A program made the position numbers and the translations under genes. Of a stretch of 64,000 nucleotides of DNA, positions 24,640 through 33,681 are shown piece by piece (position 1 is the first letter of the stretch; each line of letters starts with the position of its first letter). Source of the stretch: Candidatus Chryseobacterium colombiense (GTDB lineage: Bacteria > Bacteroidota > Bacteroidia > Flavobacteriales > Weeksellaceae); contig CP119310.1 in assembly GCA_029203185.1 (NCBI GenBank), positions 124,001 through 188,000 of the forward strand, in the 5' to 3' direction. The notes under the pieces were generated by a model, which was not told the DNA's origin, did not search any database, and saw only the letters and a program-made list of their open reading frames with translations.

Positions 24640-26562
24640 ATGAAACACTTCTATATTCTGATGCTAAGTATTTTTACTTTTCAACAGATTTCTGCGCAGA
24701 ATGAAAATATTGAAATGAAATCTTTCCGGACAAAGGAAATGAAATCATTTACCAATAAAATGATCGCTTACAATACCAATCCCAATACCCTGAACTACGA
24801 TCTTCAGTACCAGAGAATGGATGTGAACCTGGATCCTTCGGTATATATGATTTCGGGATCGGTAACTTCTCATTTTAAACCGAATCAGAGTATGAGTAAT
24901 ATATACTTTGATCTTTCCAATACTTTGACGGTTTCTCAGGTAACCTACCATAATCAGAGTCTTACCTTTCAGCAGCTGACGACAAAAGAAGTGAAAATTG
25001 ATTTTCCGACTTCACTTCCTGCGAATGTGCTGGATTCTCTTACCATTCAATATTCCGGAACTCCGCCAACGGCGAACAGCGCTTTTTCAACGGGATCGCA
25101 GGGCGGATCACCGATTCTTTCTACTTTGAGCGAGCCTTATGGAGCGCAAGACTGGTTTCCGACCAAGCAAAGTATGAATGATAAAATCGAGCAGTTTGAT
25201 TTTAAGATAACAACACCCTCTCAGTATAATGTTGCTGCAAACGGCTTGCTGATGTCTGAAACTATACTTCCGAACTCAAAAAAACTGACGTTCTGGAGAA
25301 CCATGTATCCAACTGCGGCATACCTTATTGCGCTTTCAATTACCAATTATGTCAAGATTACTGATACGATGGGAACTCCGCCATTTCCATTTATTAATTA
25401 TGTTTATCCATCTACAGCCAATAATACTACCAGTATGGCTAATATCAACTGGACCAAACAGATCATGAGTACTTTTGAAACCTATTTCGGGCCTTATCCT
25501 TTTAGAAATGAAAAATACGGGCATATGGAGTTTGAATATGGAGGAGGAATGGAACATCAGACCATGTCATCAATGGGAGGTTGGGATAGAAGTCTTATCG
25601 CGCATGAGTTGACTCATCAATGGTTTGGAGATAAGGTAACTTGCGGAGCTTGGAATGATATATGGCTTAATGAAGGATTTGCCACTTTCGGAGCGCATTT
25701 GGCCAATGAAAAACTGCTGATGACCAATACGGAATTTATGAATTTCTTGTTATCGGAAAAAAACTATATCACGAGTCTTCCTGATGGAAGTGTATATGTA
25801 GCTGATGCTAATTTAAATAATATCAATGCTATTTTCAACGGAAGATTGTCTTATTCCAAAGGTGGATATGTGGTGAGAATGATAAAATGGATTCTGGGGG
25901 AAACCGCTTTTTATCAGGCTTTAAAGGATTATCACGCAAGACCGGCTTTAGCTTACAATTATGTAAGGACCGTTGATCTTAAAAACTCTATTTTGCAGTC
26001 TACAGGAAAAGACCTTACAGAATTTTTCAACGACTGGATTTATGGGCAAGGTTATCCGACTTATGATATCCGATGGAAGCAGACAGGCAATCAGATTACT
26101 TTCAAAGCTTCACAGACTCAAAGTAATTCTTCCGTAAGTTTTTATGAAATGCCTTTACCTATAAAAGTAACGGGAACCGGAGGACAAGTTGCCTATTTTG
26201 CTTTAGATAACACCGTGAATAACCAATATTTTACACAGGCAGTAGCTTTCCCTGTAAGCACGGTAGAGTTCAATTACGAATATCAGATCATTGAGAAAAA
26301 TTCAACGGTAACGCAGGATAATACTTTGAGTACCTCAGATTTTAGTAAGGATGAATTTGCACTATATCCAAATCCTGCAAAAAACGTGATCAATATAAAA
26401 GGAGTTGAAAAAGCTACAGATTTCGCCATCTATTTTATTGATGGAAAATTAGTAAGAAAAGAGGTATATCAACCTGGAAAAGCCATTAATATTTCAGAAT
26501 TGATTCCCGGAACTTATATATTTAAAATAAAAGATAAGAACATAAAATTTTTAAAGAAATAA
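24640..26562 (+). CDS. M1-family zinc metallopeptidase with T9SS sorting domain
   Basis: This 640-aa exported aminopeptidase has a signal peptide to about residue 19 (QQISAQ). The N-terminal beta domain (about 50-240) precedes the thermolysin-like domain, with substrate motif GGMEH (302-306) and zinc site HELTH (322-326) plus Glu345 in WLNEGFATF. It lacks the large C-terminal domain of classical aminopeptidase N. It ends instead with a type A T9SS sorting domain (from FALYPNPAKNVINIKG to the Lys-rich end), so it should be secreted through the type IX machinery or anchored at the surface. Confidence 0.94.
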   Translation: MKHFYILMLSIFTFQQISAQNENIEMKSFRTKEMKSFTNKMIAYNTNPNTLNYDLQYQRMDVNLDPSVYMISGSVTSHFKPNQSMSNIYFDLSNTLTVSQVTYHNQSLTFQQLTTKEVKIDFPTSLPANVLDSLTIQYSGTPPTANSAFSTGSQGGSPILSTLSEPYGAQDWFPTKQSMNDKIEQFDFKITTPSQYNVAANGLLMSETILPNSKKLTFWRTMYPTAAYLIALSITNYVKITDTMGTPPFPFINYVYPSTANNTTSMANINWTKQIMSTFETYFGPYPFRNEKYGHMEFEYGGGMEHQTMSSMGGWDRSLIAHELTHQWFGDKVTCGAWNDIWLNEGFATFGAHLANEKLLMTNTEFMNFLLSEKNYITSLPDGSVYVADANLNNINAIFNGRLSYSKGGYVVRMIKWILGETAFYQALKDYHARPALAYNYVRTVDLKNSILQSTGKDLTEFFNDWIYGQGYPTYDIRWKQTGNQITFKASQTQSNSSVSFYEMPLPIKVTGTGGQVAYFALDNTVNNQYFTQAVAFPVSTVEFNYEYQIIEKNSTVTQDNTLSTSDFSKDEFALYPNPAKNVINIKGVEKATDFAIYFIDGKLVRKEVYQPGKAINISELIPGTYIFKIKDKNIKFLKK

Positions 26563-26566
26563 AATG

Positions 26567-26598
26567 AAAACCTTCAGAAGCTCTGAAGGTTTTTCTTT
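26567..26598 (+). terminator. Terminator after the M1 peptidase gene
   Basis: There is a perfect 12-bp stem, AAAACCTTCAGA / TCTGAAGGTTTT, with loop AGC and a trailing T run. Confidence 0.85.
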
Positions 26599-26707
26599 AA
26601 TAAAGATTAATTAAAAGAGATAGGATAGAAAGAATACGTTGGTCTTTCCGCTGAAAGAATAAGAAAAATTAATTCCATAATATGTTTATTTAAAGATGAG
26701 TATATAT

Positions 26708-27586
26708 TTAGATGTGGAAGTTTTTCTGCTTTTTAATTGCTCTGTTGGCTTTTCTGGTAGCTTTTCTTACTTTGAAATCGAACCATTTTTCTTTAAACAG
26801 ATTTCGCATGATGTTGTCAAAATGTCTTATCAGAACGAGATTTTTAAAGCCTCTCCATTTTTCCAGCCAGCTTGAAGGTAAAGCTCTGATGGAAACAGAA
26901 TATCCCTCCGTTTCATATTGGATATAATGCCACCATCCGGAAGGAATGTAAAGTGTTTCTCCGGGATTAATGACAGCTTCATATCCATCTATGTATTTCA
27001 ATCCCGGGAATTCCTGATAATCCGGTTCTTTGATATTGGTAATTGAGTGAAAATTGTAAGGAAGCTTATAAAGGAGATCTGATTGTTCCCAAGGAAAAAG
27101 CCAGATCTTTTTGATGCCCTGAAACTGGGTGATGAAAACGTGCGACATATCAATATCCACATGATTCCGGGTAATAGAACCTTCACCTCCAAAAAACATA
27201 AAAGGAAGCCATTTCAGAATTTTTCCTTTCGTAACATCATTGTATCGAATATCATTTTTAAGTTCAGGTTTAATGCTTAATAAATTAAAAAGGAAAAGAC
27301 GATGTTCGGTAGGAGACGAGGTGATTAAATCGAGGTAGTCAGAAAAAGTGCTTTGACCGATCGGCTTACTGGCCACTCTGTCCAAAGATTCGATTTCACT
27401 TCCATAAATATTGACTTGATGATCGCCTGCAATTTCCTTAAAATAATCATAGTTCCATTTTTTGAATGCAGGACTTTCAGAATCGACAAAATCTTTTAAA
27501 ATCACAGGTTTTGCAGGCTTCAAGTAAGTTTTGAGAAAGTCTCCGGAGGATATATTTTCAATTTTTTGTACTGGTGATAATCGCAT
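26708..27586 (-). CDS. Cupin-like (JmjC-fold) protein
   Basis: This 292-aa protein is of the Cupin_8/JmjC family, which are iron- and 2-oxoglutarate-dependent oxygenases such as hydroxylases of protein side chains. An HxD metal pair appears in NHVDIDMSHVF and the distal His in SGWWHYIQYE, so the iron site looks complete. The start at 27586 is chosen because the alternative TTG at 27607 lies inside the -7 box TATATTTG (27612-27605). A perfect 11-bp inverted repeat sits just upstream at 27614-27644 and probably controls it. The target is unknown. Confidence 0.88.
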   Translation of the reverse strand: MRLSPVQKIENISSGDFLKTYLKPAKPVILKDFVDSESPAFKKWNYDYFKEIAGDHQVNIYGSEIESLDRVASKPIGQSTFSDYLDLITSSPTEHRLFLFNLLSIKPELKNDIRYNDVTKGKILKWLPFMFFGGEGSITRNHVDIDMSHVFITQFQGIKKIWLFPWEQSDLLYKLPYNFHSITNIKEPDYQEFPGLKYIDGYEAVINPGETLYIPSGWWHYIQYETEGYSVSIRALPSSWLEKWRGFKNLVLIRHFDNIMRNLFKEKWFDFKVRKATRKANRAIKKQKNFHI

Positions 27587-27604
27587 TTTACTGAATTTAA
27601 ATGA

Positions 27605-27644
27605 CAAATATAATTAATAGTCTACTAAAATTATAGACTATTAA
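27605..27644 (-). promoter_or_regulatory. Promoter and palindromic operator of the cupin gene
   Basis: On the minus strand the -7 box TATATTTG (27612-27605) is exact. A perfect inverted repeat, TTAATAGTCTA / TAGACTATTAA with a 9-nt centre (27614-27644), covers the spacer and the -33 region. The half-site TAGTCTAC with a 7-nt gap recurs upstream of cysH (39322-39356). Confidence 0.65.
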
Positions 27645-27747
27645 CGAAAATATTAGTATTTTATTTAGGCACTTAGAATAAAAATGAGAAAAGCTATGAG
27701 TTTACCACGATTTTATTAAATTAGCACATCTTAAAAAATTATTAGAA

Positions 27748-28944
27748 ATGATCTCTAAAAAGTATCTTGAAAACTTACAGAACGAACTACAGAATATTGA
27801 TAACGACGGACTTTACAAAAGAGAAAGAATCATTACCTCTCAGCAGAGTGCAGAAATAGAAGCGAACGGAAAGAAGCTGCTGAACTTCTGTGCGAACAAT
27901 TATTTGGGATTATCTAATAATCCGGAAGTGATGAAAGCTTCTCAGGATATGATTCAATCTCACGGTTACGGTATGTCTTCGGTACGTTTTATCTGCGGAA
28001 CTCAGGATATTCATAAGCAATTGGAGCAAAAGATCGCTGACTTCTTAGGATTGGAAGATACAATCCTTTATGCAGCTTGTTTTGATGCAAACGGAGGTGT
28101 TTTTGAACCGTTATTTACAGAAGAAGATGCTATTATTTCTGATGAACTGAACCATGCATCCATTATTGATGGTGTTCGTTTGTGTAAAGCTGCAAGATAC
28201 CGTTACAAAAACAATAATATGGAGGATCTGGAAGCTCAGTTGATCGCTGCTTCAGAAAAAAATCACCGTTTTAAAATTATTGTGACCGACGGAGTGTTCT
28301 CTATGGACGGAATCGTCGCAGATCTGAAAGGAGTTTGTGACTTAGCAGATAAATATGATGCTTTGGTAATGGTAGATGATTCTCACGCAACCGGTTTCAT
28401 CGGAAAAACAGGCCGTGGAACTCACGAAGCAAACGAAGTGATGGGTAGAGTAGATATTATTACCTCTACATTAGGAAAAGCTCTTGGTGGTGCTTTGGGA
28501 GGATTTACTTCTGGTAAAAAAGAAATTATTGATATGTTGAGACAGCGTTCAAGACCGTATTTATTTTCAAACTCATTGGCTCCGGGAATCGTGGGTGCAG
28601 CTTTGAAAGTATTGGATATGATCTCTGAAGACACTTCTCTTCGTGATAAAGTAATGGAAAATGCAGAATATTTCAGAGCTGAAATGAAGTCTAAAGGTTT
28701 CGATATTCCTGATGGTGATGCTGCTATCGTTCCGGTAATGCTTTACGATGCACCTTTAGCCCAAAAAATGGCGGAAAAACTGATGGATGAGGGAATTTAT
28801 GTGATCGGATTCTTCTATCCGGTTGTACCGAAAGGAAAAGCAAGAATCAGAGTTCAGCTTTCTGCGGCGCATACAAGAGCACATTTGGATAAAGCAATTG
28901 CCGCTTTCGAAAAAGTAGGAAAAGAATTAGGAGTGATTTCTTAA
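27748..28944 (+). CDS. kbl: Glycine C-acetyltransferase (2-amino-3-ketobutyrate CoA ligase)
   Basis: This 398-aa PLP enzyme of the alpha-oxoamine synthase family converts 2-amino-3-oxobutyrate and CoA to glycine and acetyl-CoA in threonine breakdown. The PLP lysine is Lys244 in STLGKALGG. NFCANNYLGLSN, MVDDSHATGFIG and the RSRPYLFSNSLAP segment are diagnostic and favour Kbl over serine palmitoyltransferase-like paralogues. Threonine dehydrogenase is not in the window. A strong terminator follows. Confidence 0.94.
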   Translation: MISKKYLENLQNELQNIDNDGLYKRERIITSQQSAEIEANGKKLLNFCANNYLGLSNNPEVMKASQDMIQSHGYGMSSVRFICGTQDIHKQLEQKIADFLGLEDTILYAACFDANGGVFEPLFTEEDAIISDELNHASIIDGVRLCKAARYRYKNNNMEDLEAQLIAASEKNHRFKIIVTDGVFSMDGIVADLKGVCDLADKYDALVMVDDSHATGFIGKTGRGTHEANEVMGRVDIITSTLGKALGGALGGFTSGKKEIIDMLRQRSRPYLFSNSLAPGIVGAALKVLDMISEDTSLRDKVMENAEYFRAEMKSKGFDIPDGDAAIVPVMLYDAPLAQKMAEKLMDEGIYVIGFFYPVVPKGKARIRVQLSAAHTRAHLDKAIAAFEKVGKELGVIS

Positions 28945-28963
28945 GACAAAAATAAAGTTATTC

Positions 28964-28971
28964 TACATTTG
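28964..28971 (+). promoter_or_regulatory. Putative -7 box before the MORN-like lipoprotein gene
   Basis: TACATTTG matches TAnnTTTG. Transcription would start near 28975, so the kbl terminator hairpin (28981-29017) would form the 5' end of the new transcript. Confidence 0.4.
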
Positions 28972-28980
28972 TAGAGCAAG

Positions 28981-29017
28981 ACAGGATTTCTTATATTTAC
29001 AGAAATCCTGTTTTTTT
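28981..29017 (+). terminator. Terminator after kbl, abutting the next start codon
   Basis: There is a perfect 11-bp stem, ACAGGATTTCT / AGAAATCCTGT, with a 9-nt loop and seven T. The next ATG begins at 29018, directly after the T run. Confidence 0.85.
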
Positions 29018-29461
29018 ATGAAAAAAATATTCATTGTTTTAGTCGTTTCATTATTTACGTTTTCATGCCAGATGAAGATGAATCAATATATAAAAGTGAG
29101 CGAAAAATCTCAGAAAAGACATGGCAAATGGAAAGAAGAATATTCTACCAATGAAGGAACTCTTGTTGCTGTCGGCAGATATAAGAAAGGAGAAAAAGTA
29201 GGAGTATGGAAAACTTATTTTGATAACAAACGGTATCAAAAAGAAAATATTCGGAAAGATATTACGAAGATCAAAAGATATTTTCCAACCGGAACCATCA
29301 TGGAAAAAGGACAGACCAAGCTTGAAATTTCTCAGAACGAACGCCATTGGTTTTATTCCGGAATCTGGAAATATTATGATGATAAAGGAAACCTTCTATA
29401 TACCAAGAAATATTACACAGGAAGCAAAGCAGACAGTATTCCCGCAATAAAAAAACAATAA
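29018..29461 (+). CDS. Small lipoprotein with MORN/YwqK-like repeats
   Basis: This 147-aa protein has a lipoprotein signal ending in FTFSC (Cys17). Repeats of the type HGKWKEEYSTNEG, GVWKTYFDNKRYQK and SGIWKYYDDKGNLLYTKKYY resemble the MORN-like repeats of YwqK-family proteins. Its function is unknown and its place in the envelope is inferred from the lipobox. It begins directly after the kbl terminator. Confidence 0.75.
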   Translation: MKKIFIVLVVSLFTFSCQMKMNQYIKVSEKSQKRHGKWKEEYSTNEGTLVAVGRYKKGEKVGVWKTYFDNKRYQKENIRKDITKIKRYFPTGTIMEKGQTKLEISQNERHWFYSGIWKYYDDKGNLLYTKKYYTGSKADSIPAIKKQ

Positions 29462-29549
29462 ATACTTGTAAAGACCGTTTTTCTCAAAATGATATAGCAA
29501 GTTTAGTCCGAATTTTTCAGATTAAATTCTCTTTTTTTCCGAAATAAGC

Positions 29550-29557
29550 TATCTTTG
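29550..29557 (+). promoter_or_regulatory. -7 box for the 29574 gene
   Basis: TATCTTTG is an exact TAnnTTTG match 16 nt before the ATG. Confidence 0.5.
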
Positions 29558-29573
29558 CGCATAATTTATTTAC

Positions 29574-30029
29574 ATGTTTTTAAAGTCCGAATATCGTGTT
29601 GAATTTTCTAAATCAAAAGAAGATGTTTTAGAAAATATTAAAAACAGTATATTTGGTGGTTTTCCTGATTTTTTTGGTAAAAGTTTTACAGGAAAGGTTT
29701 TTGAAAATGGTTTTAAAGTAAGATTAATGGAAAAAGGTTCTCAATCTTTTAAGGGAAATTTTATTAAAAATAAAGAAGATCAATACAGTCTTGAATTATT
29801 TATTGGGCTTGAATTTTATCAAATATTAGGTCTTACTGCTTTCTTCTGTTTTTCACTAAATGCTTTGATAAGAAATTTTTCTGGAAATTATTATATCTTA
29901 CTTATTTACTTAATTGTAATTGGTCTCATTACTTATAAAAATTATAGAGATTCAAAAAAAGAGAAACATTTGTTTTTTGACTATTTAAAAAACTTTGACA
30001 GAGACTGTGAAATTATTCCCCTAAAATAA
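29574..30029 (+). CDS. Small membrane protein of unknown function
   Basis: This 151-aa protein has a soluble N-terminal part (about 1-80) and two transmembrane helices (about 84-102 and 108-123), ending in a charged tail. I do not recognise a family. It has its own promoter box and is followed by the HemJ-like gene after 11 bp, so the two may be cotranscribed. The codons are more AT-rich than those of neighbours. Confidence 0.65.
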   Translation: MFLKSEYRVEFSKSKEDVLENIKNSIFGGFPDFFGKSFTGKVFENGFKVRLMEKGSQSFKGNFIKNKEDQYSLELFIGLEFYQILGLTAFFCFSLNALIRNFSGNYYILLIYLIVIGLITYKNYRDSKKEKHLFFDYLKNFDRDCEIIPLK

Positions 30030-30040
30030 TATTGATTCAA

Positions 30041-30586
30041 ATGCTGTATACTATCATCAAAGCTTTACATATTATCTTCATGGTAAGCTATTTTGCGGGA
30101 ATTTTTTACCTCGTGAGAATTTTTGTTTACTATAAAGATACCGATGCGTTTGCCGAAGATAAAAAGAAGATCTTAAGAGAGCAATACACTTTCATGGCAC
30201 GCCGACTTTGGAACATCATTACGGTTCCTGCCGGAGTCATTATGGCTGTTTGTGGACTGGTGATGATCTTTTTAAATCCGGGATTAATGAAAATGCCCTG
30301 GTTTCATTTAAAACTGACCTTCCTGATCGGTTTGGCGATTTACCATTACTGGTGCTGGAAAAAAGTGTTAAAACTGAAAGAACTTAACGGAAATACTTTA
30401 GAAACAGCGAATATCAAACTGAGACAGGCCAATGAAATCGCTACCTTTATTTTATTTCTGGTGGTTTTCACGGTAATCTTAAAATCGATGGTCATTGAAT
30501 ACTGGTGGCAATTAATTGCAGGATTTTTCGTTCTGGTATTTCTGATTATGATGACGGTAAAACTGGTTAATAAAAGTAAAAAGTAA
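30041..30586 (+). CDS. hemJ: HemJ/CopD-family membrane protein (probable protoporphyrinogen oxidase)
   Basis: This 181-aa integral membrane protein has about four to five helices. ALHIIFMVSYFAGIFYLVR at the N-terminus, then the MARRLWNII segment and PWFHLKLTFLIGLAIYHYW, match the HemJ family, which oxidises protoporphyrinogen IX to protoporphyrin IX in haem synthesis, with the conserved His near residue 10. The ATG at 30041 is used rather than TTG at 30032. CopD-family annotations are the main alternative. Confidence 0.8.
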   Translation: MLYTIIKALHIIFMVSYFAGIFYLVRIFVYYKDTDAFAEDKKKILREQYTFMARRLWNIITVPAGVIMAVCGLVMIFLNPGLMKMPWFHLKLTFLIGLAIYHYWCWKKVLKLKELNGNTLETANIKLRQANEIATFILFLVVFTVILKSMVIEYWWQLIAGFFVLVFLIMMTVKLVNKSKK

Positions 30587-30680
30587 AAAGATACAAGTAA
30601 AAAGCAGAGCGAAGTCAATGTATTTTTGTCAAATAATGAGACAATACATCTGACTTTTAACTTAAAACTTCTAACTAATA
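30574..30680. repeat. A-rich imperfect inverted repeat before gldF
   Basis: The left side has repeated AAAAGTAAAAAG units and GTCAATGTATT. The right side has AATACATCTGAC followed by CTTTTAACTTAAAACTTC. The two halves are roughly complementary. Similar AAAAGTAAAAAG tracts occur at 53870-53920, and the heptamer AGTTAGA on the opposite strand recurs at 63881. Confidence 0.45.
30621..30628 (+). promoter_or_regulatory. Putative -7 box for gldF
   Basis: TATTTTTG matches TAnnTTTG and lies inside the A-rich repeat, 54 nt before the gldF ATG. Confidence 0.4.
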
Positions 30681-30681
30681 T

Positions 30682-31410
30682 ATGATTGCAATTTTTAAAA
30701 AAGAACTTTGGAGCTATTTTGGGAATTGGAGCGCATGGATTATCATTGCAGCTTTCAGTTTGGTAGCGACATTGTTTTTGTTTTTTTTCGAGAATGATTC
30801 CAACATTTTTGATATCGGGCTGGCTTCTTTACAAAGCTATTTCGTTTTGGTGCCTTGGTTATTAATGTTTATCATTCCGGCACTTTCCATGAAAACCTTT
30901 GCAGAAGAGCAGCAGACGGGAACATTAAACTGGCTGTTTTCTCAACCGCTGAAAGTTTCGGACCTGGTTCTTGGAAAATTTTTATCAGTTTGGGTAGTTG
31001 GGATTTTATGTCTTATTCCATCACTGATTTACCTTTATACAGTCTATGTTTTAGGAGTTCCGGAAGGAAATATCGACTTGGGAATGACCTTCGGAAGTTA
31101 TTTCGGAATGGTTATTCTGATTGCAGCTTTTTCGGGAGTTGGAATTTTGGCTTCTTCGCTTGCTCAAAATCAGATTATGGCTTATTTGTTGGGTGTTTTA
31201 ATGTGTTTCATCATGTATTTCGGGATCGAACAATTGGCAAGTTATAAATTATTGGGAGGAGCAGATTTTATATTGCAGAATATCGGTTTTTATCAACATT
31301 TCTTAGGCTTTACAAGAGGTCTTATTGATTTTAAAGATGTGGCTTATTTTGTTTTAATTATCGGAGTTACCTTAGTCTTGTCTAACCATTTTATTACTAA
31401 AAAGAAGTAG
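30682..31410 (+). CDS. gldF: Gliding motility ABC transporter permease GldF
   Basis: This 242-aa membrane subunit has six helices and is a member of the GldAFG ABC complex linked to flavobacterial gliding. The N-terminus FKKELWSYFGNWSAWI and KTFAEEQQTGTLNWLFSQP are typical of GldF and of NosY-like permeases. gldG follows after 4 bp. The ATPase gene gldA is not in the window, as is common, so it must be encoded elsewhere. Confidence 0.93.
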   Translation: MIAIFKKELWSYFGNWSAWIIIAAFSLVATLFLFFFENDSNIFDIGLASLQSYFVLVPWLLMFIIPALSMKTFAEEQQTGTLNWLFSQPLKVSDLVLGKFLSVWVVGILCLIPSLIYLYTVYVLGVPEGNIDLGMTFGSYFGMVILIAAFSGVGILASSLAQNQIMAYLLGVLMCFIMYFGIEQLASYKLLGGADFILQNIGFYQHFLGFTRGLIDFKDVAYFVLIIGVTLVLSNHFITKKK

Positions 31411-31414
31411 AATT

Positions 31415-33085
31415 ATGAAGAAGATACAATTCAAATCCCCATTCGGAATTTTACTGTTTGTTATTTTGCCGTTGGTAATTATTCTTGCCATTTCGGGAAT
31501 CAGATTAGACTTAACGAAAGAGAAAAGATATACGCTTTCCGATAATACGATCAAGGTTTTAGAATCGATCAAAAAACCGGTGATGGTAGATGTTTATCTG
31601 GAAGGAGATTTTCCTGCAAGCTTCAAGCAGCTGCAGAGTGAAACGAAATTCATGCTGGAGGCATTCAGAAAAATTAATCCGAAAATCGATTTCAAATTCA
31701 TTGATCCTATGAAGAGTAAAATTTCTCAGGATACTTTGATGGCTATGGGAATGCAGCCTTCTGTACTTCCTGATGTGAAAGACGGAAAAGTTTCCCAGAT
31801 TTATTTATTTCCTTATGCAGTGGTAAAATACAAAGGAAAAGGAGTTTCCATTCCTTTGGTTGTTCAGCAGAACGGGATTGATGCAGATCAGCAGCTGACA
31901 AAATCGATTGAGAATTTGGAATACAATCTGGTTTCAAACATCAAGAATATTGCAGTTGACAAAAGAAAGAAGATCGGAATTTTAGTGAATCAGGACGAAC
32001 TAAGTCCGGAAGAATTCCAGGGATTCATGCACCTGGCAACAGAAAATTATGATGCAGGTCCAATTATTCCTAAAAATCAGACTGAACTGACATTGGCAGA
32101 TGTTCCGATATTGAAGCAGATGAATGCTTTAGTGATTGCAAAACCAAGAAAAGCCTTTACAGACGGAGAAAAAGTGATTCTTGACCAGTACATTATGAAC
32201 GGCGGAAAAACGTTGTGGATGATCGATGCGGTAAACGCTGAAATGGATACGTTGACAAGAGCTAAAAAAGTAATGCCTTTCCCGGTAGATATCAATATGA
32301 CAGACTTTTTCTTCAACTACGGAATCAGAATCAATCCGGCGTTGGTAAAAGATGTGAAGAAATTTGCACTGTTGAGACTGGTAACGGGAGAAGTAGGAGG
32401 GAATCCTCAGTATACAAGTCTTCCTTGGCCGTATTTCCCGTTAGGAATTGCTGAAAAAAATGATCCGATCACGAAAAATATCAATCCTGTAAAGTTTGAA
32501 TTCCCTACATCGATTGATACATTGGGCGGAAGGAAAAATATCAAAACAAAAGTTCTTTTCGAATCGAGTGAAAGAACCTTATTGAAACAGGTTCCGAATT
32601 ATGTTGACCTGAAAGAAATTGCGAGTGTAGACAGCCTTGGACAAATGGAAAAACCAAGTACTCCGAAAATCTACGCCGTAGCAATGGAAGGAAAATTCAA
32701 TTCTGCATACGCTTCAAGAATTGAAAGAAAATCTTACCCGGGCTTTAAAGGAACAAGTCCGGACAATAAAATGATTGTGATTGCAGACGGAGACGTGGGA
32801 AGAAATAAAGTGATCAAAGGACGACCTTTGCCTTTAGGCGTGGATATGCTCACCAACGAACAGTTTGGAAACGAGCAATTCCTAAGAAATGCCCTCGATT
32901 ATCTTTTGGACGACAGCAATCTTATGGAGCTAAGAAACAGAAACATCGAAGAACGTCTTCTGGACCGACAGAGAATTACAGAAGAGAAAAACAACTGGCA
33001 ATGGTTTAATTTGCTACTTCCTTTAGTGGTTATTGGAGCTTTAGGAGGATTGTTCTTCTGGTTGAGGAAGAAGAAATTTGGATAG
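31415..33085 (+). CDS. gldG: Gliding motility ABC transporter substrate/auxiliary protein GldG
   Basis: This 556-aa protein is anchored by N-terminal (about 11-28) and C-terminal (about 532-550) helices and has a large periplasmic domain of the GldG/IFT-like type. RLDLTKEKRYTLSDNTIKVL and PVMVDVYLEGDFP near the start, and DQYIMNGGKTLWMIDAVNAE in the middle, are hallmarks. It partners GldF and probably contributes to gliding or T9SS-related function. A strong terminator closes the gldFG unit. Confidence 0.93.
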   Translation: MKKIQFKSPFGILLFVILPLVIILAISGIRLDLTKEKRYTLSDNTIKVLESIKKPVMVDVYLEGDFPASFKQLQSETKFMLEAFRKINPKIDFKFIDPMKSKISQDTLMAMGMQPSVLPDVKDGKVSQIYLFPYAVVKYKGKGVSIPLVVQQNGIDADQQLTKSIENLEYNLVSNIKNIAVDKRKKIGILVNQDELSPEEFQGFMHLATENYDAGPIIPKNQTELTLADVPILKQMNALVIAKPRKAFTDGEKVILDQYIMNGGKTLWMIDAVNAEMDTLTRAKKVMPFPVDINMTDFFFNYGIRINPALVKDVKKFALLRLVTGEVGGNPQYTSLPWPYFPLGIAEKNDPITKNINPVKFEFPTSIDTLGGRKNIKTKVLFESSERTLLKQVPNYVDLKEIASVDSLGQMEKPSTPKIYAVAMEGKFNSAYASRIERKSYPGFKGTSPDNKMIVIADGDVGRNKVIKGRPLPLGVDMLTNEQFGNEQFLRNALDYLLDDSNLMELRNRNIEERLLDRQRITEEKNNWQWFNLLLPLVVIGALGGLFFWLRKKKFG

Positions 33086-33091
33086 GATATA

Positions 33092-33125
33092 AAAAAAGAG
33101 AAGCTGAAAAGCTTCTCTTTTTTTA
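33092..33125 (+). terminator. Terminator after gldG
   Basis: There is a perfect 14-bp stem, AAAAAAGAGAAGCT / AGCTTCTCTTTTTT, with loop GAAA and a T run. It may also serve the converging minus-strand gene. Confidence 0.85.
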
Positions 33126-33156
33126 TTATAATTTATTCAGTAAGTAGATTAATTTA

Positions 33157-33606
33157 TTATTCTCTTGTTTCAGAAACACGGACTGAAGATAATTTTTGAA
33201 AATTTTTATTTAGAAGATATTGTTTTAAAGATTTAGAATCTATTATTTTAACTATTTGATTTTTTTCTTTTATAATTTTAAATGATCTTACAATTTTGTT
33301 ATCTCGATCAATAAAAAAGAGAGTGTTATTTTTAATTTTAAAAAAGTAATATTCAGGCCGTTGCTCTGTCCAAGCTACCTTTTCTAAACTTTCTGACTTA
33401 AATGAAGATAGTTTTGGAATAAATTCAATTTTGTCATTTATAAAATGTAGATCAATTTGTATAGTATCTTTAGAATTTATACTACTTTTTGTATTTGAAA
33501 CCCAAGAAAATGTTTTTTCATTAAGCTCTTTCCAAACTTTTTGTTGAGAAAAAACATTATTGTAAAGTATAATTGTAAAGAAGATGACTGTTCTTTTATT
33601 AATCAT
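33157..33606 (-). CDS. Exported protein of unknown function
   Basis: This 149-aa protein has a signal peptide ending near NNVFSQQ and a small beta-rich body with many Lys, Ser and Ile. No family is recognised. It is notably more AT-rich than its neighbours, which may mean recent acquisition or weak constraint. No operon partner is evident. Confidence 0.6.
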   Translation of the reverse strand: MINKRTVIFFTIILYNNVFSQQKVWKELNEKTFSWVSNTKSSINSKDTIQIDLHFINDKIEFIPKLSSFKSESLEKVAWTEQRPEYYFFKIKNNTLFFIDRDNKIVRSFKIIKEKNQIVKIIDSKSLKQYLLNKNFQKLSSVRVSETRE

Positions 33607-33681
33607 TGTTAAAAATTATTGTTTTAAAAATAAGGAATTTTCATACAATGTATCTTCTCTGAAATGGGCTAATTTTTAATT

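Noticed and set aside
27587..27607. TTG start for the cupin gene
   Set aside because: The TTG is part of the exact -7 box TATATTTG, so it would not be transcribed.
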